Assembly: GCF_022458985.1 (NCBI RefSeq)
Contig: NC_061788.1
Span: 778,499-842,498, forward strand
Direction: 5' to 3'
Source: Mugil cephalus
Lineage: Eukaryota; Chordata; Actinopteri; Mugiliformes; Mugilidae
DNA length: 64,000 bases
This document shows, in pieces, positions 56,380 through 64,000 of this stretch (its first letter is position 1; every line of letters begins with the position of its first letter). The position numbers and the translations under genes were made by a program. The notes under the pieces were generated by a model. It did not search any database. It was not told the DNA's origin and was given only the letters and a program-made list of their open reading frames with translations.

Positions 56380-57415
56380 ATTTTTCATCTCCCTGTATTT
56401 TTCGTCCCTTAACTTATATATCAAAACGTGCAGTTTGATCAGGATCAGTGTGCTATTACTTTTCTCTATGAAATACAAATTTTTCGCGACGTAAGGTGTT
56501 TGGATTGAAATGAATGGGACGGTCAATAAAAGAAAGTTAAGAATTAAAATCAATGGAGTTTTTCAAATGTCTACTGCTCAGGCATACTTTCACCTACAGA
56601 CTTCATTTGAACTTTAAAATGTAGACACAAGCCTTGTGTATTTCTGTATTATCATCTCGTTTTGATAGATCTTATCGTTGTTGATCAGTCACTGTTCAAT
56701 GACCATGATCTTTTTCCAAAAATCTCGTTTTAGAGTGCGGAATGTTGCTACTTAGAGTGAGAGAACGTGTGTGAAATCGCCTAAAAATTTTCTCTTTCCA
56801 CGCTCGTCCCGGCCACAATTTACACAGTAGACGCATGATTTTTTCCACAGTTGTACACAAACTTGTTGTGTCTCTCACAATGTTCCCAGCAAAGCAGTGA
56901 GACGTACAGCATTTAAACTGTGATCCTCTGTTCGCGGTAAAGTACCTGTCTGCTCTCCATTCACTCCAATGCAAAGATTTTCTGAGAAAAGGAGAAGGAC
57001 CTTTTTTTTTAACTTGCGACTGTGTCCAAAATATTTACTCTACAAGGACAAAAAACATATTAAAGTCTTCAGGAAGGTCTTACGACGCCCACGGTCTGCT
57101 TGTTTTTCTGATACGAGCTACCATTTTGTCACAGTGAGCCCAAATGTGAGACCAGTGAAAAGGAGGGAAATCTCTCTCTTTTCTGTGTCCCGGCTCCGCG
57201 CGCTTCCGTCGTCATTGACGACCACTGTGAGTTGCCACGGCAACCCCTGACCCTCAGGCCTGAGCCACAGCTGAGACCAGTTCATTAATCAGATGTCTCT
57301 GCTGTTAACACAGCTGATCCCTGTGTCCCACACATTTCCAACCCCGGCATTAGCCCCCGTAGCCCTTTTAAAATTTCCCAGTGGGAATTTTCTAGTTTAA
57401 TTTATTTCTTTACAT
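56380..57415. repeat. Dispersed repeat, copy B
   Basis: Similar to 17350-18340 through its length. It ends with 'gcattagcccccgtagccc', 'ttttaaaatttcccagtggg' and 'aattttctag', the right end that in copy A is displaced to 18800-18840. Frames of 92-93 codons on both strands are kept in both copies, but their differences do not favour silent positions. Confidence 0.75.
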
Positions 57416-58439
57416 CCTTCAGTCCCACAATGAAACAATAAAACTATAAATCTGATCTGATTACAAATCTCCTCTCTTTTTGTTTCTTTCTTTTGTCTTT
57501 TTTTTTTAAATAATTTATTTTTTCTTTATTAAGAAATACAATCCGCTATAAAGACAGGCACACCGGGGGGCGACAGACACCACAGAATATTTTATTATAC
57601 AGAACACTCAAGTATTTCTGCTTGCAGGACTTCATACATAACTTAGAACATGTATCCCACATGTAGATATATGACACTACATAAGGACATGGGCTGACAT
57701 TTACAAACTCATACAGACAATCTTAATCTCATGCAATCAATGTGTTGCATTTGAGGTAACAGGTTTCATGTGAAACAGGTCATATTAGGAATAAGTGACC
57801 ACACAATGTGACCTCACGTAGTTAAGTGAGATGCTAGGATAGAAGTATGGTAACCCTGCTGGAGGTGGGGCATCATCACAGGAAAGGCATTAAGGTAAGA
57901 AAGACACAGGTGATGAGTGGCAGATGTGTGGCAGGGGAAGCAAATTGTGTCCGAGTGGCAGCGTTGCAAGCAGCATTTTTACAAGAAGAAAAACTTACCC
58001 ATGAAGATCTATGGACTGAGCTGTGCCCCCCCCCTACCCCCCCCCCCCCAAAACAACACAGTAACATGAATAAAAACAATTAAATTAAAACAAAACAGCA
58101 TACATTGCATAGATTTGCCACCAATCTATGCTGGAAATAAAAGTATTCAGCAAAAGGCAATTAAAACATACAACAGATATACATAGATTAGACATCAACA
58201 TACTCAAAACGTAGTGTGTATGAACGGCAATAATGGAGAAACAGCGCTATGCGGAGATGAACGAACGGAACGATATTGCGTTGGTCGAGCCAAAAGACAA
58301 AAATTCAATTAATGGCATATGCAGTTTATTTGTGGTAGGCAGCCACGAATGAATGGGAAACACTGAGTCATTCTTATACCTGATTTTTGTCACCTCAGAA
58401 TCAGCGTCACAAGTAAACTTGTGATAGTGAGAAAGGGGT
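57416..58439. other. Intergenic, no gene recognised
   Basis: AT-rich; poly-C tract at 58028-58050. A 78-codon frame at 57847 is unremarkable. Confidence 0.35.
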
Positions 58440-58625
58440 GGGAACTGAAAAGCTTGGCTTCCTCCTGCTGCTTTTCCAGCATTCTTTGTTTATTCACTTG
58501 ATATGGGACTTGTTCTTTAGGACACTATGATGTGTAGTTTTGTATGACTTTTTATTTTTTCTTTCTTTATCTTTTTAACATGTTCGGAATAAAGATGAAT
58601 CAAATCAAAACAAAACATAGTTGCC
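58440..58625 (+). repeat. LINE-type 3' end
   Basis: 'tttttaacatgttcggaata' followed by 'aagatgaatcaaatcaaaac' at 58571-58616 is a characteristic fish LINE 3' terminus with a short tandem tail. No coding sequence of it remains. Confidence 0.6.
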
Positions 58626-59334
58626 CTGTGCTTTCATTATTATTTCATTAAGTGAGAGTGAGGGTCAATGCTGTTGGGTTTAAAGGGGTTAATAAGGCCT
58701 TCGAGAATCAGGAAGAGTGTTACTTCTGTTAACTCACCATATCAATGTTGTTTTTCGCTTTGCTACAGCTGCTCACAGACTAGGACACATTACACCCTAA
58801 TATCTCACATGCTGGAGACCAGATGAAGCTAATCGGCTACACACAGAAACTCACTGACACATGAGAGGCAGGACTCCTCCCCATTGTCTTTCGGGCGGGG
58901 TCTAGGTAGAATAAGGTCACTGTACGTCCCTGAAGTGGAGCTTTTGGTTCTTTTTACCCCTAAGATGAACTGACCGAAGCCTCAGCACTGAAATCAATAT
59001 TTCTTCTCTGTGTACCAAATAAATATCCAAAACATGTGATTTGAGCGTAGGTGAACCACCCTTTCCAAACGGTATAAAGATCCTGGGCTGAAGGAGAGGA
59101 AAAGATCCTCCTACCAGGAAAGGAATGTAGTTACACTGGAGGAGCATCTCTTACAGTCAGCAGCCGCAACTAAGTAAAAGGTGAGCAGAAAACCTCTTAA
59201 CCAAATTTCTGCTTCTGCTTCTGTCTTATGAGACATTTTGTGACTGTGAGAGTATGATTCAACAGTAGTACTGTTTGTAAGAATAAAACACAGAGAATAC
59301 ATACGGATTAGTTGTGTAAAAGACCAGAGAAGGG
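58626..59334 (+). other. Possible retroviral LTR / promoter region
   Basis: 'ggtataaagatcc' (59070) could be a TATA box, followed by a possible start region, a GTGAGC donor at 59181 and an AATAAA word at 59282. Because retroviral gag and env remnants follow on the same strand, this may be part of an LTR, but no TG...CA ends or paired LTR are established. Confidence 0.3.
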
Positions 59335-60085
59335 TTTAGAAGGTCCCCTCATCCAGATAGTCAGGCTGGATATTGCCTGATTGTCTGGATGTAAAAGCTG
59401 CCCTCTGAGTTTATGAGAAGTGAAAAGAAGAATAGAGAAGAGAAGAAAAAGGGCCGACTAGCACGGTTTAAATGCTGGAGGGGTCTGATCAGCCCCCAAA
59501 ACCCCGCTGTCTAGGAGTTTAGGGTTTAGAAGGTCCCCTTTGTCTAAATATTTAGGCTAGTAGATCGCCTATGTATTCAGAGAATAAAAGCTGCCACTCC
59601 GAATTTCCCTCGACTAAGCCATCTCACGTCAGTGTGTAGCAACAACTCAGAGTGGTCGCAGTCAGCCTTCTCCAGATGTGCACGGAATAACCGTCTTTGA
59701 AGAGATCTGGCGCGAATAGAGCAGGCGATCTTCGTTGTCACATCCATGATCTCTTTCATGTTGAGCATTTTAGCGCTTTACGCTTGTTGGTGGATTATGC
59801 AATGGTAATTCAAGAAGTGCAGGAAAACATCGTCCTGCCTGCACTTGGCAATAAATCCATTCAAGCGGCCAACCATTGCGGGTGCGTCATCCGTGGTGAT
59901 AGACACCAACTTGTACACTGGGAGCTGGGTTTTATCGATAAAGTTTTTGAACGACTGAAATATGTCCTCTCCTCGCGTGTGTTCTGTCTCAGTAGTACAA
60001 GAGAAGAGTTTAGACGTCTCTCGATCAGACAATTCGGGGCCAATATTGCCTGATTGTCTGAATGTAAAAGACACCCTCTGAGGTA
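59335..60085. repeat. Three ~75-base repeats, hAT fragment between second and third
   Basis: Copies at about 59335-59407, 59522-59597 and 60008-60082 share 'gtttagaaggtcccct', 'attgcctgattgtctg.atg' and 'taaaagctgccctctgag'. They may be LTR or leader repeats of the adjacent retrovirus remnant. The hAT fragment at 59598-59995 fills the space between the second and third copies. Confidence 0.65.
59598..59995 (-). pseudogene. hAT transposase fragment (second copy)
   Basis: Near-identical to 62621-63000 of the complete hAT element, in the same orientation. It keeps the VYKLVSITTDDAPAMVGRLNGF catalytic-region block and MLNMKEIMDVTTKIACSIRA. The same in-frame stop after HQQA is present in both copies. 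Neither TIR is present, so this is a fragment captured by recombination or repair rather than a transposition product. Confidence 0.85.
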
Positions 60086-60299
60086 ATAAAATAAAAATAA
60101 GAAATCATTATAAAATAGCAGAAATAGAGAAAGATAAAAGAGGCTATGAGGTTTATGCAGGTGTTAATAAGATGTCTTTTGTTTTTACTGTTGTGAGATC
60201 TGCAGAGCATGCCGAAGCAGCGGGTGGATGGAAACCTAACAGTGATAACATAAGTCCACTGTCTGTTGAAGTAAGCTGTTCAAGGGTCTAAATAAGTTC

Positions 60300-60318
60300 T
60301 GGTGTCGTGACCGGGTCC
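60300..60318 (+). other. Possible retroviral primer-binding site
   Basis: TGGTGTCGTGACCGGGTCC resembles a tRNA-His-type primer site with several mismatches. It lies about 230 bases upstream of the gag-like region, a plausible position. Tentative. Confidence 0.3.
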
Positions 60319-60528
60319 TTACGTGAACGGTCACTTGGGCTGAGAACTCGGGACATAGCGTGCCATACCTCTCAGCTGGCCAGAGTGTGTGAATGAGAAC
60401 ACAGTATGTGTGATTCAGACACAGCTGAAACAGGGACATAAGGAGCCCACTTAAAGGAAGGGAGGGACAGAATAAAACGATCCTTCCCGGAGAACAGAGC
60501 AAAAAGAGAGCTTAAAGATTTTGAAAAA

Positions 60529-61085
60529 TGGTGCAGAGACGTAACAACAAATGGTCTGTTCGATGGCTTAGGGCATGCTTACATGTGAATTAAAAACCCA
60601 CACCGGGGGAGGCTGTTGAGCAAGCATATAAAGAAGAGGTAAGAGAGGAGCAGTTAAAAGAAATGAAATGTACGTTGGATGAATTAAAAGATGAAATGGC
60701 CAAATTAACCGTTAAAGCCAGTGAAGTGGAGTCACGGTCACAGTATGGAGACACAGGAGGGAGTGAGGGAGATAGTACATGGGGGTTAAGAAAGTGGAGA
60801 ACAGGGACATGATAAGATATCTGGAAGAACAAGCAACAAAACCACATGATACTGAACAACTAACAAAGGTCCTGAAACAGTTGGGAGAGAACATCACAGA
60901 ATGGATTGAAGCACTGGAAAGATTAGAACACGGACTGCAAAACACTTAAGAGAACACCTTGTCCCAAACACACCATTACAGAAAGAATCAGAATCAGACA
61001 GTGAAGTAGGACAGAGACAGGCATCACCAACACACATGCCGTATCCTCGTGACTTGATCCAAGATACAGAACGGGTAATGGACAC
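60529..61085 (+). pseudogene. Endogenous retrovirus gag-like remnant
   Basis: A plus-strand ATG is soon followed by a stop. Downstream, charged helical frames (rich in Glu, Lys and Gln) run to about 61085 with several stops and frame changes. The gag assignment rests mainly on its position: after the possible primer site and before an env fragment on the same strand. No zinc-knuckle or protease is visible. Non-functional. Confidence 0.4.
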
Positions 61086-61261
61086 AAAGGGACATAGGCA
61101 AAGAGACAGAGGGAGAATGAAATGTTGACCTACAGGTCATGGCTGACACTGACCTGTTTGGCAGCGGTAAGTCTGATCACACCGTTATCATGGCTGAATG
61201 TAGAGGAGAGATCACAGATTAAGGAAAAGGATGCTGTAAGTATCCCCCACAAAATAATTAT

Positions 61262-61622
61262 TCCAACAGGGGGACCCAAACCTTGAACACGACAAGAAAC
61301 TCACCAAGATCAATATATACAGAAGTACGAGTGCTTGAGCTTTATTATGAACGGGAACCAGATAAGTATAAATTAGCTGATCAGATCACAGTCCATATAG
61401 ATCCTCTGGATCATCCCAACAAAAATGTGGATGAATAAATTATTTACATTATAATATGTAGAGATGGGTCTCTTACTGCACACCAGAATAGACTTGCTAT
61501 TGCTCTGATCCTGACTGCAAAGGGAGGTATCTGTAGCGTGTTTGGAGAAGTGTGCTGTACATTCATCCCCAGTAATACTGCCCCTGATGGATCCCTGACC
61601 AAAACCTTGAGAGGCCTTAGAT
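61262..61622 (+). pseudogene. Endogenous retrovirus env transmembrane-subunit remnant
   Basis: The plus strand carries the conserved ectodomain of a gamma/epsilon-type transmembrane subunit: a heptad stretch running into a Gly-Gly-x-Cys segment and a CX6CC motif (about 61531-61557), followed by a typical Asn-Thr-Ala-Pro-Asp-Gly block. An upstream stop (about 61437) and no fusion peptide or membrane anchor show it is dead. Pol is absent between this and the gag-like region, so the provirus has a large internal deletion. The frame is cut exactly where the hAT element begins at 61623. This is an old genomic copy. Confidence 0.8.
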
Positions 61623-63963
61623 CAGGGGTGCTCACACTTTTTCAGCATGCGAGCTACTTATAAAATGGCCAAGTCAAAATGATCTACCTACTACAAAAAT
61701 GCAAAACATATATTTATTTATAAATATATTGAGGATTCTTTGTACAATGTATATTGATGTACCTTGCATAACCGCATGAGCCAATATTGCACAACACAAC
61801 ACAATTAACTATGCACATTTTTTGTCATTACGTGAGTTTACTCTGATGACTTGCACTGAATTGAATCAGATAGGGATGCATAGTCCGGACAGTAGGTGCT
61901 GACAGCCAGCCTCAAGCACACTTCCAAATGATCGGCAGTCATGGTGGAGCGGTACTTGGGCTTAATGATCTTCGTGTGAGAAAAGGCTGACTCACATAAA
62001 TAAGTGGAGCCGAATAATGCAGTCAAGGAGGTAGCACATTTCCTCATGTTGGGGTACTTGACCTCTGTGAGTAAGTTCCACAACTGTCCATGAGCTCTGG
62101 ACTTCAGCTCAATGTCGGCTTGCAGTGTCAAAATCTCATCTTCCACTCCAGAAGAGTTCAGGTGAAACAGTGTTGCAATTTTTGATGTGAGTGAATCCAC
62201 CTCAGCATCGTCCCGAAAAGGATAGCACATGAATGTAGCGACTGGCTCGAGCAAAGAAAAGTCTTGAAAGCGTTTGTCAAACTCTGACAGAAGATTGTCA
62301 ATCTGCTCTGTGTAGCGTGCACTGTCAAGTTGCACTTCCCTTGCATCTCCAGCTCTGATGCCAGGTTCTGGAAGTTTGCCAAATCATGGCGCTGCAGCTT
62401 TGAGAAGAGATGTCGCATCTTTCGTTTGAAAGCATTAACTGAGCTGATCATATTGATCACTGTTTTGTCTTTTCCTTGCAGCTCTAGATTGAGGTCATTC
62501 AACATGTTTGTCAAGTCTGTTAAGAATGCCAAGTCTAACAGCCACTGACCATCATTTAGTTGCTTGTATTCTGCATGTCCAGCTACACGGAAAAACTCCT
62601 TAATCTCCGGACAGAGCTCTCGAATTTCCCTCGACTAAGCCATCTCACGTCAGAGAACAACTCAGAGTGGTCGCAGTCAGCCTTCTCCAGATGTGCACGG
62701 AATAACCGTCTTTGAAGAGATCTGGCGCGAATAGAGCAGGCGATCTTCGTTGTCACATCCATGATCTCTTTCATGTTGAGCATTTTAGCGCATTACGCTT
62801 GTTGGTGGTTTATGCAATGGTAATTCAAGAAGTGCAGGAAAACATCGTCCTGCCTGCACTTGGCAATAAATCCATTCAAGCGGCCAACCATTGCGGGTGC
62901 GTCATCCGTGGTGATAGACACCAACTTGTACACTGGGAGCTGGGTTTTATCGATAAAGTTTTTGAACGACTGAAATATGTCCTCTCCTCGCGTCTGTTCT
63001 TTCATGGGCAGTACAGTTAATAGCTCCTCTTTTGCAGTGATATCAGTAAACACCATACGAATGAAAATGCACATCTGGGCTGTGTCACTCATGTCCGTAG
63101 ACTCGTCCAACTGCTGTGAGAAACATTCACAATCTACGATGTCTTTCCAAAGTTGCCCGGTCAAATCCTCCGCCATGGCTTCACAGCGCCGTGTAACTGT
63201 ACTTCTTGACAGCTGCAGAGCTTTGATCGAAGATAATATTTCTGTCTTGTTTTTAAAGTCTCGGAACAATGAGTCAGCTGCTTCAACGAAGGCCTCCTTT
63301 ACCATCTCTCCGTCTTGGAAGGATTTCTTGTTATCAACGATGAGATGACTCACCCGGAACGATGCTTCGGTGGCGGCTTTCGCTTTTGAAGTAGGTTGTG
63401 TGAAAAATGACTGTTGTCCGGACAACTGGCATTTTAATTCCTTCACCTTTCTCTTTCTCAGCTCGCTTTTTGGCAGGAAGTCGGTGTCATATTTCCCATT
63501 AACAGTACGAAAATGCCGCTCCACATTTCCCTTCTTTGGTATTGCGATGGTAGACTGGCAGATGAGGCAAACGCACTTCGAAAATGTCATTGTGAAAAAA
63601 AAGTCCTCCTCCCATTCCGTATGAAAGTGATACGTTTTTGTTTTCTTACTTGGTCCAGCTCCCCCACTCATGTTTATACCCTTTCTTGAGTTCAAGAGAA
63701 TGAAACGAGGGCTTATAATTGTAGGTAACCAACTCGCTAGCTAGCTTGTCAGTTGTGCTGCACTTAGCACCGTTGTTTGCGCATGCGTGGTGACCTAAGT
63801 GTCAGAAAAATTCAGATGTCATCTGACTGGCTGCCCTGTATATCAATCAAGTGACAGGATGGATGATAGGCTGACATCTATTTTTTCTTTAATGTCATGT
63901 GATCTACCCATACTACCTTTGCGATCGACTGGTAGATCGCGATCGACGTAATGAGCACCCCTG
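61623..63963 (-). mobile_element. Complete-length hAT element, GTF2IRD2/SCAND3-like, inactive
   Basis: CAGGGGTGCTCA at 61623-61634 and its exact reverse complement at 63952-63963 are the terminal inverted repeats. Near the right end are further palindromic 'gcgatctaccagtcgatcgc'-type words. The transposase lies on the minus strand between them. Eight-base flanks (CCTTAGAT / TACTAGTG) share only the central TAG, so no clean target duplication remains. It interrupts the retroviral env remnant. Confidence 0.85.
61838..63695 (-). pseudogene. hAT transposase with BED-type finger, broken
   Basis: Begins MNSRKGINMSGGAGPSKK at 63695. A BED-like finger (CVCLICQ ... NVERHFRT, residues about 43-66) binds DNA. 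The RNase-H-like region shows DESTDMSDTAQMC and VSITTDDAPAMVGRLNG, the positions of catalytic acids. A stop after residue 300 (HQQA, 62793) and frame changes near 62620-62650 and 62335 break it. Later pieces hold MAFLTDLTNMLNDLN (62532), an internal helical domain and the C-terminal dimerisation block TALFGSTYLCESAFS and MTADHLEVCLRLAVS, ending at 61838. The whole family protein is represented but split, so it cannot make transposase. Related domesticated host genes exist, but the stops argue against domestication here. Confidence 0.88.
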
Positions 63964-64000
63964 TACTAGTGAATTTGTGTTGATTTGGATAAGGTTCCTA

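Noticed and set aside
59861..60053. Plus-strand 118-codon and overlapping minus-strand frames near 60 kb
   Set aside because: Shadows of the hAT transposase fragment in other frames.
61615..63971. 8-base target duplication for the hAT element
   Set aside because: CCTTAGAT and TACTAGTG share only the central TAG and one neighbouring position, no better than chance or heavy decay.

Overview
This is a vertebrate, almost certainly teleost fish, nuclear window. The evidence is its content: fish-type L2/Rex1, L1 and RLE-type LINEs, a Penelope-like element, Tc1 and hAT transposons, fish-style endogenous retrovirus pieces, SRCR exons, spliced genes with GT-AG introns, and abundant simple repeats. 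There is one 500-base assembly gap (3766-4265). All function is read from sequence; no searches were run.

The genic backbone is a plus-strand cluster of three paralogous P-loop GTPases of an AIG1/septin-like type. Each has an N-terminal G domain, a coiled coil, a Cys/His cluster and a second coiled coil. Nearly the whole protein of each lies in one large exon: 21547-23152, 48946-50572 and 53133-55473. Two upstream promoter modules were found, at 9237-9357 and 39020-39146. Each has a GAS-type TTCnnnGAA site 47-48 bases before a TATA box, followed by a similar non-coding exon 1. Each is followed by a short exon 2 (9744-9837; 40358-40416) phased to join the large exons through long introns full of transposons. 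No promoter was found for the third gene. The paired GAS sites suggest a cytokine/STAT-inducible immune GTPase cluster (inference).

Layout. 0-4.3 kb: a retroviral integrase remnant, then large CCTT, GGAA and GGAGGT arrays and the gap. 4.3-6.4 kb: decayed ZBED1-like hAT. 9.2-23.2 kb: GTPase gene 1; its 11.7-kb intron holds an intact Tc1 transposon, a Penelope-like fragment with 61-base inverted arms, and L2, L1 and RLE LINE pieces. 23-30 kb: SINE, a ZMYM1-like hAT and a Rex1/L2-like LINE. 30-35 kb: minus-strand SRCR-domain exons, all carrying frameshifts or stops, interrupted by a solo LTR (32404-33990) with a 4-base target duplication. 39-50.6 kb: GTPase gene 2; its intron holds L1 and RLE LINE pieces and a minus-strand SAMD3-like gene tail. 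51.6-52.1 kb: a 555-base MITE. 53.1-56.0 kb: GTPase gene 3, with a C-terminal tail of about 40 tandem 11-residue repeats. 56.4-57.4 kb: second copy of a dispersed repeat also present at 17.3 kb. 59-64 kb: a degraded endogenous retrovirus whose env remnant is cut by a complete but dead hAT element (61623-63963), plus a second fragment of the same hAT.
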